Part shown: piece after piece, positions 17,928 through 26,802 of the stretch | How the letters are laid out: every line of letters starts with the position of its first letter | Position numbering within the stretch: the first letter of the stretch is position 1 | DNA from: RGIG7111 sp036839975 | GTDB lineage: Bacteria > Bacillota > Clostridia > Peptostreptococcales > Anaerovoracaceae | Direction of reading: 5' to 3' | Assembly (NCBI GenBank): GCA_036839975.1 | Contig: DAISVU010000004.1 | Location: forward strand, 40,142 to 104,141 | Length of the DNA: 64,000 nt | Translations under genes and position numbers: made by a program | The notes under the pieces: generated by a model | The model's database searches: none | Told to the model about the DNA's origin: nothing | The model's input: only the letters and a program-made list of their open reading frames with translations

Positions 17928-18776
17928 ATGAATATCGGAAATATAACGAAAACAGAAATAAAAAAACTGATCCACAGACGCGCAGAAGTTTCCCATAAAG
18001 GTGATTTCGGTAAGGTATTGATAATAGCCGGCTGTGCCGGAATGGCAGGTGCTGCGATACTGTGCGGAAGTGCTGCGGTAAGGACCGGTGCGGGACTTAC
18101 AAGATTTTATGCACCGGAAGAAATAATACCGATATTGCAGGTAAGTGTGCCTGAAGCAACATGCATAAAGCGTGAAGAAAAAATTGCGAATTTTTCAGAT
18201 TATGATGCGGTCGCAATAGGGCCGGGACTTGGTAAAAGAAAAGAAAACATTGAGCTTATCGATGAACTAATGAAAAATTATCAAGGGACTCTCGTAATAG
18301 ATGCGGACGGAATAAATGCCATTGCGGCAGACGGTGACGCAGAAAAGATAAAAAGCGCATGCTGCAAAGTAATACTTACGCCTCATAGAGGAGAAGCGGC
18401 AAGACTGCTGGGATATGATACCGATGAATTGCCGGATGACAGATTCAGGCTCGCAGAGATGCTCAGAATCAAGACAGGCGCGACAGTAACAGTAAAGGGT
18501 GCGGGCACGGTAGTCATTGACCCGGACGGGTTCATGCTTATAAATACAACAGGAACGCCGGGTCTTGCAAAGGGAGGCTCAGGAGATATATTGACAGGCA
18601 TGATAACCGCTCTTGCGGGACAGGGGCTGACGCCTTTTGAGGCAGCTGCTTCGGGAGTATTCCTTCACGGATATGCAGGAGAGCTGGCGGAAAAAAATTA
18701 CGGTCAGTACGGTATGGCGGGAAGCGATGTAGTCATGAATATAGGACCTGCAATCAAAGAGATAATCGGAGTATAA
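17928..18776 (+). CDS. nnrD: ADP/ATP-dependent NAD(P)H-hydrate dehydratase
   Basis: Repairs damaged nicotinamide cofactors by dehydrating S-NAD(P)HX back to NAD(P)H. The ribokinase-like (YjeF C-terminal) domain is complete in about 282 residues: HKGDFGKVLIIAGCAGMAGAA, RTGAGLTR, AIGPGLG, DADGINA, LTPHRGEAARLLG and the catalytic TPGLAKGGSGDILTGM. The N-terminal epimerase domain (NnrE), fused in many bacteria, is absent and no separate epimerase gene is in the window. An earlier ATG at 17880 is possible, but the ATG at 17928 has GAGGAG upstream and begins at normal family homology. Confidence 0.92.
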   Translation: MNIGNITKTEIKKLIHRRAEVSHKGDFGKVLIIAGCAGMAGAAILCGSAAVRTGAGLTRFYAPEEIIPILQVSVPEATCIKREEKIANFSDYDAVAIGPGLGKRKENIELIDELMKNYQGTLVIDADGINAIAADGDAEKIKSACCKVILTPHRGEAARLLGYDTDELPDDRFRLAEMLRIKTGATVTVKGAGTVVIDPDGFMLINTTGTPGLAKGGSGDILTGMITALAGQGLTPFEAAASGVFLHGYAGELAEKNYGQYGMAGSDVVMNIGPAIKEIIGV

Positions 18777-18859
18777 ACAGGTATGAATGATCATATAAAG
18801 ACGCAGTATGTATGCGTTAAAATTTAAATGACCGGCAGAATGATAACAGGAGGCATCTA

Positions 18860-19678
18860 ATGGATCAAAAGCAATTAAAACAAACAGCAACAAATATTCG
18901 TACAGGACTTATCAAGGCCATACACGCGGCCGGTTCGGGACATCCGGGCGGATCATTGTCAGCGGCAGATATCGTAACGGCGCTGTATTTTGAGGAAATG
19001 AACATAAATCCGAAAGATCCTGATATGAAGGACAGAGATAAATTCATACTTTCAAAGGGACATGCGTGTCCTGTCCAGTATGCGGTGCTTGCGGCAAGGG
19101 GATATTTCCCAAAGGAAGATATCCTCAGCCTAAGAAAACTCGGCAGCATCTTTCAAGGGCACCCCGACATGCATAAGGTGCCGGGAATAGAAATGTCTAC
19201 GGGTTCGCTTGGACAGGGGTTTTCAGCAAGCTGCGGCATGGCACTTGCGAATAAGCTGGACGGTTCTCCGGGAAGAGTGTATACCATGCTGGGTGATGGA
19301 GAACTTCAGGAGGGGATAGTTTGGGAGACTGCGATATCAGCAGCTCACTATAAGCTTGACAACATTGTAGGAATATTGGACTGGAATGGTCTTCAGATCG
19401 ACGGAAAAAACGACGATGTAATGAAGATAAGACCGGTAGATGAGAAATTCAAAGCTTTCGGCTGGAATGTTTTAGTAATAGACGGACATGATTTTGATGA
19501 GATACTGAAAGCTTTTGCAGAGGCCAGAGCATGCAAAGGCAAACCAACCATGATAATAGCCGTGACTGTAAAAGGCAAAGGAGTATCGTTTATGGAAAAT
19601 AAAGCGGAATGGCACGGGACTGCACCGAATGATGAACAATTTGAGACAGCACTTAAAGACCTGGGAGGTGAATGGTAA
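18860..19678 (+). CDS. Transketolase, N-terminal (TPP) subunit
   Basis: Half of a split transketolase that transfers two-carbon units in the non-oxidative pentose phosphate pathway. This 272-residue subunit binds the diphosphate of thiamine pyrophosphate: AAGSGHPGGSLSAADIVTALYF (the GHPGG part is the conserved His site) and MLGDGELQEGIVWE with the Mg-ligand GDGE followed by LDWNGLQ. Two-gene transketolases are common in Clostridia and archaea. An AGGAGG site lies 7 nt before the ATG. The stop codon overlaps the start of the partner gene. Confidence 0.95.
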   Translation: MDQKQLKQTATNIRTGLIKAIHAAGSGHPGGSLSAADIVTALYFEEMNINPKDPDMKDRDKFILSKGHACPVQYAVLAARGYFPKEDILSLRKLGSIFQGHPDMHKVPGIEMSTGSLGQGFSASCGMALANKLDGSPGRVYTMLGDGELQEGIVWETAISAAHYKLDNIVGILDWNGLQIDGKNDDVMKIRPVDEKFKAFGWNVLVIDGHDFDEILKAFAEARACKGKPTMIIAVTVKGKGVSFMENKAEWHGTAPNDEQFETALKDLGGEW

Positions 19679-20607
19679 TGGCAGAAAATAAAGCAACCAG
19701 AGCAAGCTATGGAGAAGCGCTGAAGGAATTGGGGGCGGAGTATGAAAACCTTGTGGTAATGGATGCAGACCTTTCAGGATCGACAAAGACTGCAGTATTT
19801 GCAAAGGAATATCCCGGCAGGTTTTTCAATATGGGAGTATCCGAACAGAACATGTATGCTTATGCCGCAGGACTGGCACATTCTGGCAAGATAGTTTGCG
19901 CAAGTACATTTGCGATGTTCGCATCGGGCAGAGCTTTTGAAATTATAAGAAATTCTATAGGGTACACAAAAGCAAATGTCAAGGTATGCGCTACACATGC
20001 CGGCATTACGGTAGGCGCGGACGGCGCGAGCCATCAGACCTTTGAGGATGTTGCGTTAATGAGAACGATACCTGGCATGACCGTCATAAATCCTTCGGAC
20101 GATATTTCGGCAAAAGCGCTTTTGAAGCAGGCGGTGGCTTATGACGGACCGGTTTATATGAGGTTTGGAAGAGCTCCCGTACCGGTGTTTTACGATGACG
20201 GCGCAGATATTGTTATGGGGAAAGGCAACTGCGTAAGAGAAGGGAATGACGTTGCTGTAATAGCATCAGGCTTGATGGTAAATGAAGCCTTCATGGCGGC
20301 AGAAGAGCTTGCATCTTCGGATATCGATGTCAGGATTATCGATATGCATACTGTAAAACCTATTGATAAGGATATAATAGTAAAGGCGGCTAAAGAGACA
20401 GGGGCAGTGGTTACGGCCGAAGAACATTCCGTTGTAGGAGGGCTCGGAAGCGCCGTTTCGGAAGTGCTTTCGGAAAATTGCCCTGTAAAGATGAGATTTG
20501 TGGGACAGAAGGATTCTTTCGGAGAATCGGGACAACTTGAAGAACTGAAAGAAAAGTATGGAATGAATGCGGCTGCAATTGTGAAAGCTGTAAAGGAAAT
20601 TTTGTAA
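19678..20607 (+). CDS. Transketolase, C-terminal (pyrimidine-binding) subunit
   Basis: Second half of the split transketolase, about 309 residues. It has the pyrimidine-binding domain with the catalytic Glu in MGVSEQNMYAYAAGLA, then HAGITVGADGASHQTFED, and the C-terminal transketolase domain (TAEEHSVVGGLGSAV). I place the start at the ATG that overlaps the upstream TAA (TAATG), 9 nt after GGGAGG; an ATG two codons earlier would be only 3 nt from that ribosome site. Overlap with the partner supports translational coupling and equal stoichiometry. Confidence 0.94.
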   Translation: MAENKATRASYGEALKELGAEYENLVVMDADLSGSTKTAVFAKEYPGRFFNMGVSEQNMYAYAAGLAHSGKIVCASTFAMFASGRAFEIIRNSIGYTKANVKVCATHAGITVGADGASHQTFEDVALMRTIPGMTVINPSDDISAKALLKQAVAYDGPVYMRFGRAPVPVFYDDGADIVMGKGNCVREGNDVAVIASGLMVNEAFMAAEELASSDIDVRIIDMHTVKPIDKDIIVKAAKETGAVVTAEEHSVVGGLGSAVSEVLSENCPVKMRFVGQKDSFGESGQLEELKEKYGMNAAAIVKAVKEIL

Positions 20608-20645
20608 AGTAAAGTATGGAAATATAATATAAAGTGAGCAAGCAA

Positions 20646-20676
20646 GGCGCGTAATTAACAGCGCCCTGTTTCTTTT
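20646..20676 (+). terminator. Possible terminator after transketolase genes
   Basis: GGCGC (20646-20650) pairs with GCGCC (20661-20665), followed by the T-rich CTGTTTCTTTT. The stem is short. Confidence 0.4.
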
Positions 20677-20773
20677 AGCTGCAGCCGGCACTTGTGTGAT
20701 TGTCTGTGATATAATATAAAAAACAATAATCAAAACGTAAAAGCAGCCCGATGATAAAATGAGGTGTAGACTT

Positions 20774-22273
20774 ATGGAACAATATATTATGGCTCTGGAT
20801 CAGGGCACAACGAGTTCAAGATGCATTATATATGATAAAAAAGGAAATGCCGTAAGCATTTCAAAACAGGAATTCACACAGTATTTTCCTGATGACGGAT
20901 GGGTGGAACACGATGCGATGGAAATCTGGGAAACGCAGCTTGAGGTTGCGCGTGAGACTATGGAAAAAGCCGAAATAACATGTGAAAATATAGCGGCGAT
21001 AGGCATTACCAACCAGCGTGAGACGACTGTAGTATGGGATAAGAATACCGGAAAGCCTGTATACAATGCGATCGTATGGCAGTGCAGGCGGACGGCGGAA
21101 TTCTGTGATCTTTTAAAGGAACACGGCTTTTATGAGATGATAAGAAAAAAGACGGGACTTATTATAGACAGTTATTTCTCGGCTACAAAATTAAAATGGA
21201 TACTCGATTGTGTAGAAGGCGCATATGATAGAGCTGTTTCAGGTGAGATTTTGTTCGGAACGATAGAGACCTGGCTCATCTGGAATCTTACGGGGGGAAA
21301 AATACACGTTACGGATTATTCAAATGCGGCGAGGACCATGATGTTTGATATAAATAAGCTGCAGTGGGATGATGATATACTCGAGATGCTAGATATCCCA
21401 AAGTCGGTGCTTCCCGAAGTGAAACCTTCAAGCTGTATTTATGGTAAGACTGATCCATCAATTTTCGGCGGCAGTATCCCGATAGCGGGAGCCGCAGGTG
21501 ATCAGCAGGCGGCGCTTTTCGGGCAGACATGCTTTTGTAAAGGACAGGGTAAAATAACATATGGTACCGGTGGATTTATGCTTATAAATACAGGTAATGA
21601 ACCTGTGCATTCAGGTAATGGTCTACTTGCAACTATAGCATGGGGTATAAATGGAAAAGTCAGTTATGCGATCGAAGGCTCTGTATTCATAGCAGGTGCC
21701 GCGATACAGTGGCTGAGAGATGAAATCAGAGTCATAGATGATGCATCAGATTCACAGAAAATATGTGATGAACTCGCAGATACTTCAGGTATCTATGTGA
21801 TGCCGGCATTTACGGGGCTTGGAGCTCCGTATTGGGAACCTAATGCCCGAGGGGCGGTATTCGGCATTACACGCGGTACCAGCAGAGAGCACCTGATACG
21901 TGCTACAGTGGAATCGATCGCGTATCAGACACGGGATCTCGTAAATGCGGTTGAGGAAGATGTAAAAGAGAAAATAAAGTCGCTGAGAGTTGACGGCGGG
22001 GCTTGCAGGAATGATTTTTTAATGCAGTTTCAGTCAGATATAGCGGATAAAGAAGTCATAAGACCGAAGAATGTTGAAACGACGTCGCTGGGAGCAGCAT
22101 ATCTGGCAGGTCTGGAAGTCGGATATTGGCAGAATAAAGATGATATTATCGCAAATTGGCAGGAAGACAGAACATTCACACCGGAAATGACTGATGAGAA
22201 GCGAGCATCGCTGTGCGGCGGATGGCATTGCGCCGTGAAAGCTGTATTGAACTGGGCAGGACGCCATGAGTGA
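20774..22273 (+). CDS. glpK: Glycerol kinase
   Basis: Phosphorylates glycerol to glycerol-3-phosphate with ATP. The 499-residue FGGY-family protein starts MEQYIMALDQGTTSSR (ATP-binding). It has GITNQRETTVVWDKNTG, WQCRRT, the substrate loop GAAGDQQAALFGQ, TYGTGGFMLINTG and GLGAPYWEPNARGAVFG. The ATG at 20774 follows GAGGTG; a codon five positions upstream has no ribosome site. A TATAAT -10 candidate sits at 20710-20715. No glpF or glpO/A neighbours are seen; a 40-residue membrane peptide follows. Confidence 0.96.
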   Translation: MEQYIMALDQGTTSSRCIIYDKKGNAVSISKQEFTQYFPDDGWVEHDAMEIWETQLEVARETMEKAEITCENIAAIGITNQRETTVVWDKNTGKPVYNAIVWQCRRTAEFCDLLKEHGFYEMIRKKTGLIIDSYFSATKLKWILDCVEGAYDRAVSGEILFGTIETWLIWNLTGGKIHVTDYSNAARTMMFDINKLQWDDDILEMLDIPKSVLPEVKPSSCIYGKTDPSIFGGSIPIAGAAGDQQAALFGQTCFCKGQGKITYGTGGFMLINTGNEPVHSGNGLLATIAWGINGKVSYAIEGSVFIAGAAIQWLRDEIRVIDDASDSQKICDELADTSGIYVMPAFTGLGAPYWEPNARGAVFGITRGTSREHLIRATVESIAYQTRDLVNAVEEDVKEKIKSLRVDGGACRNDFLMQFQSDIADKEVIRPKNVETTSLGAAYLAGLEVGYWQNKDDIIANWQEDRTFTPEMTDEKRASLCGGWHCAVKAVLNWAGRHE

Positions 22274-22376
22274 TGCGGACGGTCTGAGATAACGATATAT
22301 ATTCGGATAAGAACAGTATATGCAGGATAAGTAAGGAATAATAAGGTATTTAAGAACGGGAGATAAGGAGTCAAAT

Positions 22377-22499
22377 ATGCCGATATTGATCATACTTGCC
22401 AGTATATTTATAGCGCTGATTGCGCTCATAATACATAGAGCGGACACCGGCTTTCCGGTATTACCGAAGAAAAAAAATAAGAAGAGGAATAAAAAATGA
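22377..22499 (+). CDS. 40-residue single-span membrane peptide
   Basis: A very short gene. ATG at 22377 follows AAGGAG with an ideal 7-nt gap, and the frame reads one hydrophobic helix (MPILIILASIFIALIALII) then a polar RADTGFPVL and a strongly basic tail PKKKNKKRNKK before TGA. The arrangement predicts a single transmembrane segment with a positive cytosolic tail. I recognise no family. It lies 100 bp after glpK and 300 bp before the hrcA promoter. Strong ribosome site and sensible composition argue that it is real; translation is unproven. Confidence 0.6.
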   Translation: MPILIILASIFIALIALIIHRADTGFPVLPKKKNKKRNKK

Positions 22500-22707
22500 C
22501 AGCAGGAGGCCGCGCATATTATAAAACAGTCGGTCACGGAATTTACGGGATTTACTGAGCGATTAATTTTATGGAAGCAATGATCAGATTACCGCAGTGC
22601 AGAGAATTAAGCGCCCGGCAGTCGTAGTTTATTTATAAGGTGATCAAATTAGTACTGCAATATTATGCGATTATTTTTTTATTATGCGTAAATATGCGTT
22701 AAACGTG
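22500..22707. other. Gap before heat-shock promoter
   Basis: A stretch without a gene, AT-rich towards its right end. I see no convincing terminator or RNA element here. Confidence 0.4.
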
Positions 22708-22736
22708 TTGACAAGCTTTGCGTGTAGTGGTACATT
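22708..22736 (+). promoter_or_regulatory. Heat-shock operon promoter
   Basis: TTGACA (22708-22713), exactly 17 bp, TACATT (22731-22736), directly in front of the CIRCE operator. Typical sigma-A promoter repressed by HrcA. Confidence 0.88.
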
Positions 22737-22746
22737 AAGCGTAAGG

Positions 22747-22773
22747 TTAGCACTCGAGCATAACGAGTGCTAA
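22747..22773. promoter_or_regulatory. CIRCE operator (HrcA binding site)
   Basis: TTAGCACTC, 9 nt, GAGTGCTAA: a perfect match to the CIRCE consensus, starting a few bases after the predicted transcription start. HrcA binding here would repress the whole hrcA-grpE-dnaK run. Confidence 0.96.
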
Positions 22774-22798
22774 CAAACTTAAAGGAAGGGAGAACGAC

Positions 22799-23851
22799 AT
22801 GGATTTGAGTGAACGTAAACTGAAAATACTGCAGGCTATAATAAGCGATTTCATAAGATCCGCAGAGCCGGTAGGTTCAAGGACCCTTTCAAAGAAATAT
22901 GATTTGGGTGTAGGCCCGGCCACCATAAGAAACGAGATGGCAGATCTTGAAGATGATGGCTATCTTACGCATCCTCACACTTCGGCAGGGCGCGTACCTT
23001 CGGAAAAGGCATACAGACTTTATGTAAATGAATTGATGAAAAAAAGAGAGCTTTCACAGGCTGAAAAAGATGCGATAGCTATGAGGCTTTATGATAACGC
23101 CACAGAGCTTGAAAAGACTGTACAGCATGCGGCGCATATACTTTCTGAAATCACCAATCTCACATCATTTGCGCTTACGCCGGATATCAACGAGGATAAA
23201 TTAAAATTCATACAGCTTCTTCCTTTGGATGAATATACGGTCGTGCTTATGATCGTTTCGGAAAGCGGGAAAGTTTCGGATACAACGCTCAAGCTTAAGG
23301 AATATTACAATGAAGAGTCGCTCAGGATACTTGCAAAGACAATGACATATAACTACAAGGGAAGAACTTTGAGTGAAGCGCTGACAGTCGACATCATACA
23401 TACATTTGAGGCGGATATAGCTGCGATGAACGACCTTGCAAGTGATATAATGCCGAACTTCATGAAGACTCTTGAAGACATGCTCAATGTAAGGCTCTAC
23501 ATGGATGGTCTGACAAATATATTCTCAATTCCGGAATATAACGACCTTGACAAGGCTAAGCTGTTCATGGAGATGATTAATAAAAAAGAAGATTTCACGA
23601 ACAAGCTTATCAAGAGAGATAACGGTGTTATTATAACGATAGGCACTGAAAACGATGACATGAGAATGGAAGACTGCTCACTGATAACGGCAACGTATCA
23701 TGTAGACGGAAAACTTGTCGGTAAGCTCGGAGTCATAGGACCTACGAGAATGAAATACGGAGAGGTCACATCTGTAATCGAATATCTTACTGACAATATC
23801 AGCAATACATTCAAGATCATGAAAGGAGAATATGGAGAAGATGATGACTGA
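22799..23851 (+). CDS. hrcA: Heat-inducible transcription repressor HrcA
   Basis: HrcA is the CIRCE-binding repressor of the groE and dnaK genes, its activity being maintained by GroEL. The 350-residue length is normal. It has the N-terminal winged-helix (ERKLKILQAIISDFIRSAEPVGSRTL first part ILQAI; then GPATIRNEMADLEDDGYL and HPHTSAGRVPSEKAYRLYV) and a C-terminal GAF-like domain ending GVIGPTRMKYGEV. AAGGAAGGGAG precedes the ATG. It is first in the operon behind a perfect CIRCE, so it represses itself. Its end overlaps grpE by 20 bp. Confidence 0.97.
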   Translation: MDLSERKLKILQAIISDFIRSAEPVGSRTLSKKYDLGVGPATIRNEMADLEDDGYLTHPHTSAGRVPSEKAYRLYVNELMKKRELSQAEKDAIAMRLYDNATELEKTVQHAAHILSEITNLTSFALTPDINEDKLKFIQLLPLDEYTVVLMIVSESGKVSDTTLKLKEYYNEESLRILAKTMTYNYKGRTLSEALTVDIIHTFEADIAAMNDLASDIMPNFMKTLEDMLNVRLYMDGLTNIFSIPEYNDLDKAKLFMEMINKKEDFTNKLIKRDNGVIITIGTENDDMRMEDCSLITATYHVDGKLVGKLGVIGPTRMKYGEVTSVIEYLTDNISNTFKIMKGEYGEDDD

Positions 23852-24491
23852 CGGCAGCGCTGAAGAAAAAAAAGCATGTGATGAAGATATCACAGAAGAC
23901 ATAAAAGACAAAGTCGCAACTGAAAATGCAGGCCGGAGTGATGATAGTGTTTCGAGTACGGACAAAGCTCAGGATAATGCTGACGGTGCAGATAAAACCG
24001 GTGAAGAGTCTGGAAGCGGTGATACAGATGAAAGTAGAAACGGAGAACAGGAAACAAACAGAGACGCATGTGAGGCGGAAGAAGATATTAAAACTCAGCA
24101 CTTGAGGTTGATGGCGGATTTTCAGAATTACAAGAGACGTTCCGAAGAGGCCAGAGCAATGTCGTATTCACATGGAAGAGAAGATCTCATAACAGATCTT
24201 CTGCCGGTCATTGATAATTTCGAAAGAGCGCTTGGACATAAGGATGACTGCAACGACAATTTTGTTGAAGGCATGGGAATGATCTTTAAACAGATGATGG
24301 AAGTGCTTGATAAGGCGGGATTAAGAGAAATAGAAGCTCTCGGCGAGGATTTCGATCCCAATGTCCATGACGCGGTAATGACAGAAACCGGCAGCGATTA
24401 TGAGAGAAACAAGGTGACAGAGGTAATGCAGAAGGGTTACAAGCTTAATGATAAGGTTATAAGACCCAGCATGGTAAAGGTCGCCAATTAA
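23832..24491 (+). CDS. grpE: Nucleotide exchange factor GrpE
   Basis: GrpE is the dimeric cochaperone that releases ADP from DnaK. Of 219 residues, about the first 85 form an acidic, low-complexity, Ser/Gly/Asp-rich tail, longer than usual. The conserved coiled coil and beta domain follow: LRLMADFQNYKRRSEEARAM, LLPVIDNFERALG, VEGMGMIFKQMMEVLDKAGL and FDPNVHDAVM. The start overlaps the hrcA end. The first ATG (23832) is only 3 nt from AAGGAG, so ATGs at 23841 or 23844 are alternatives; the difference is at most four residues. Confidence 0.95.
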   Translation: MEKMMTDGSAEEKKACDEDITEDIKDKVATENAGRSDDSVSSTDKAQDNADGADKTGEESGSGDTDESRNGEQETNRDACEAEEDIKTQHLRLMADFQNYKRRSEEARAMSYSHGREDLITDLLPVIDNFERALGHKDDCNDNFVEGMGMIFKQMMEVLDKAGLREIEALGEDFDPNVHDAVMTETGSDYERNKVTEVMQKGYKLNDKVIRPSMVKVAN

Positions 24492-24743
24492 AATAAGTCA
24501 GTGCTGCAGCAGCCCCGGCGTATTATTCGGGACTGAAGCGGCATAATTATAAAATCGTTAAAAAAGATGTAAAATCTTTAGAATAAAACAGACAAAGGAA
24601 AGGAGTATTCACATCAAAAGTATAAAGCGTAAACAGTAGATTCAAAGCAATATTTTGAAAATACAGCGGCTGAAGATATGAAAGATCAGACATGGAAAAG
24701 AAATGGTTTACGAGTTTGTCTTAAGATGTGAAGTAAACAGGAA

Positions 24744-26636
24744 ATGGGAAAAGTAATAGGAATCGACTTAGGGACAACCAATTCATGTGTTTCAGTGTTG
24801 GAAGGCGGAGATCCTACGGTAATAACTAATGCTGAAGGGGCAAGGACTACTCCATCAGTGGTAGGTTTTGCAAAAAACGGTGAAAGGCTTGTGGGAGAGA
24901 CTGCTAAGAGGCAGGCTATAACAAATCCGGAAAGAACCATATCATCGATTAAAAGATATATGGGTACCGATCATAAGACGACTATAGACGGCAAGGATTT
25001 TACGCCGCAGGACATATCGGCGATGATACTGGGTAAACTTAAGGCAGATGCTGAAGCATATCTCGGAGAAACGATAACAGAGGCGGTAATAACCGTGCCT
25101 GCATATTTCACCGACAGCCAGAAACAGGCCACAAAGGATGCGGGAAAGATTGCTGGACTTGATGTCAAGCGTATAATAAACGAGCCTACGGCAGCAGCGC
25201 TTGCATATGGCCTTGAGAAAGAAGAGGGGCAGCATAAGATACTGGTATACGATCTTGGCGGCGGTACGTTCGATGTATCCATTCTAGAATTGGGAGACGG
25301 TGTATTTGAAGTATTGGCTACTAACGGAAACAACAAACTTGGCGGAGATGACTTTGACGAAGCATTGCTCAATTTCATGGCAGATACATTCGCCAAGGAA
25401 AACGGAATCGACCTCAGAAATGATAAAATGGCAATGCAGAGGCTCAGAGAAGCTGCGGAAAAGGCCAAAAAGGAACTTTCAAGTGCGCAGACCACCAATA
25501 TAAATCTCCCGTTCATCACTGTAAATGATGCCGGTCCGCTTCATATGAACATGGACATATCAAGAGCAAAGTTTGAACAGCTTACAGGCGATCTTGTGGA
25601 AAAGACTGTAGAGCCGATGAAAAAAGATATGGTCGATGCAGGCGTAACAAATAATGATATTGCAAAAGTTATCCTGGTAGGCGGATCGACAAGAATCCCG
25701 GCTGTGCAAGAAGCGGTGAAGAGAATAACGGGCAAAGAACCGTTCAAAGGCATAAATCCTGACGAATGCGTTGCAATAGGTGCTGCCATACAGGCCGGCG
25801 TCCTTACCGGTGAAGTGAACGATGTTCTTCTTCTTGATGTAACTCCGCTGTCACTTTCGATCGAGACTCTGGGCGGTGTTGCAACCAGGCTTATAGAGCG
25901 AAATACAACTATTCCTACGAAGAAGAGCCAGATATTTTCGACTGCGGCGGACAACCAGGAAGCAGTGGACATACATGTGCTGCAAGGCGAAAGAGACATG
26001 GCTGCGGGAAATGTAACACTCGGCAGGTTTCAGTTGTCGGGCATCCCTCCCGCACCGCGCGGCATTCCACAGATCGAGGTTACATTTGACATTGATGCTA
26101 ACGGCATAGTAAATGTAAGCGCAAAAGATATGGGAACGGGAAAAGAACAGAGGATTATTATCACATCTTCCAACAAGCTTTCGGAAGATGAGATAGATGC
26201 AAAAGTTAAGGAAGCTGAACAGTATGCTGAAGAAGATAAAAAGCATAAGGAGGAAGTAGAAGTCAGAAACGCGGCGGAAACGCTGATATATGAGACAGAA
26301 AAGAATGTAAAGGAACTCGGAGACAAGCTTTCAGAGGAAGAACTGAATACTATCAATGCAGCTAAGGAAGAATTGCAGAAAGTTCTGGAAAACGGAACTG
26401 TGGATGATATCCGTGCCAAGACCGAAGCTTTGACAGAGCAGTTTCATACTATTTCAGCTAAAATGTATCAGAATGCCCAGGGCGCAGGAACTGACACGGG
26501 TGCAGGCATGGGGACGGATCCTGATGCCGGAACAGGTGCGGACCGCGGACAGTCAGCAGACGGTGCAGATCCTGACAACGTTGTAGATGCAGACTACGAA
26601 GTAGTAGAAGATGACAATGGAGAAGACGATAAATAG
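24744..26636 (+). CDS. dnaK: Molecular chaperone DnaK (Hsp70)
   Basis: ATP-driven chaperone working with DnaJ and GrpE. The 630-residue protein starts MGKVIGIDLGTTNSCVSVLEGG. It has VITVPAYFTDSQKQATKDAG, NEPTAAALAYGLEK, the Hsp70 signature VYDLGGGTFDVSI and VGGSTRIPAVQ, then the substrate domain (LLLDVTPLSLSIETLGGV) and an acidic Gly/Asp-rich C-terminal tail ending in EVVEDD-type sequence. A 250-bp gap separates it from grpE with no CIRCE, so it is probably read through from the hrcA promoter. A 13-bp hairpin follows the stop. Confidence 0.98.
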   Translation: MGKVIGIDLGTTNSCVSVLEGGDPTVITNAEGARTTPSVVGFAKNGERLVGETAKRQAITNPERTISSIKRYMGTDHKTTIDGKDFTPQDISAMILGKLKADAEAYLGETITEAVITVPAYFTDSQKQATKDAGKIAGLDVKRIINEPTAAALAYGLEKEEGQHKILVYDLGGGTFDVSILELGDGVFEVLATNGNNKLGGDDFDEALLNFMADTFAKENGIDLRNDKMAMQRLREAAEKAKKELSSAQTTNINLPFITVNDAGPLHMNMDISRAKFEQLTGDLVEKTVEPMKKDMVDAGVTNNDIAKVILVGGSTRIPAVQEAVKRITGKEPFKGINPDECVAIGAAIQAGVLTGEVNDVLLLDVTPLSLSIETLGGVATRLIERNTTIPTKKSQIFSTAADNQEAVDIHVLQGERDMAAGNVTLGRFQLSGIPPAPRGIPQIEVTFDIDANGIVNVSAKDMGTGKEQRIIITSSNKLSEDEIDAKVKEAEQYAEEDKKHKEEVEVRNAAETLIYETEKNVKELGDKLSEEELNTINAAKEELQKVLENGTVDDIRAKTEALTEQFHTISAKMYQNAQGAGTDTGAGMGTDPDAGTGADRGQSADGADPDNVVDADYEVVEDDNGEDDK

Positions 26637-26663
26637 GATTGAATCAAATTCAAATAACAATCT

Positions 26664-26699
26664 GCCCGTAGCACTCTCTTTTTGGGGAGTGCTACGGGC
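26664..26699. promoter_or_regulatory. CIRCE-like 13-bp hairpin between dnaK and dnaJ
   Basis: Arms GCCCGTAGCACTC (26664-26676) and GAGTGCTACGGGC (26687-26699) are perfect complements around a 10-nt loop. The inner part TAGCACTC-N10-GAGTGCTA matches CIRCE except for one extra spacer base and the terminal T/A. No U run follows, so simple termination is unlikely. It may be a degenerate HrcA operator, an mRNA processing or stability hairpin that lowers dnaJ output, or both. Confidence 0.7.
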
Positions 26700-26802
26700 G
26701 GGTATAGTGAGTTGTCAGGCTATCGGCCGAGTGTTCGGTGCAAGAAACGGCATGAGAGATGTCCGGGGTACGGATAAAAAATAAAATAATGAGGGAAATT
26801 AA

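Noticed and set aside
18860..20607. Split transketolase as a broken gene
   Set aside because: Two-subunit transketolase is a standard arrangement in Clostridia, with a coupled TAATG junction and intact motifs.
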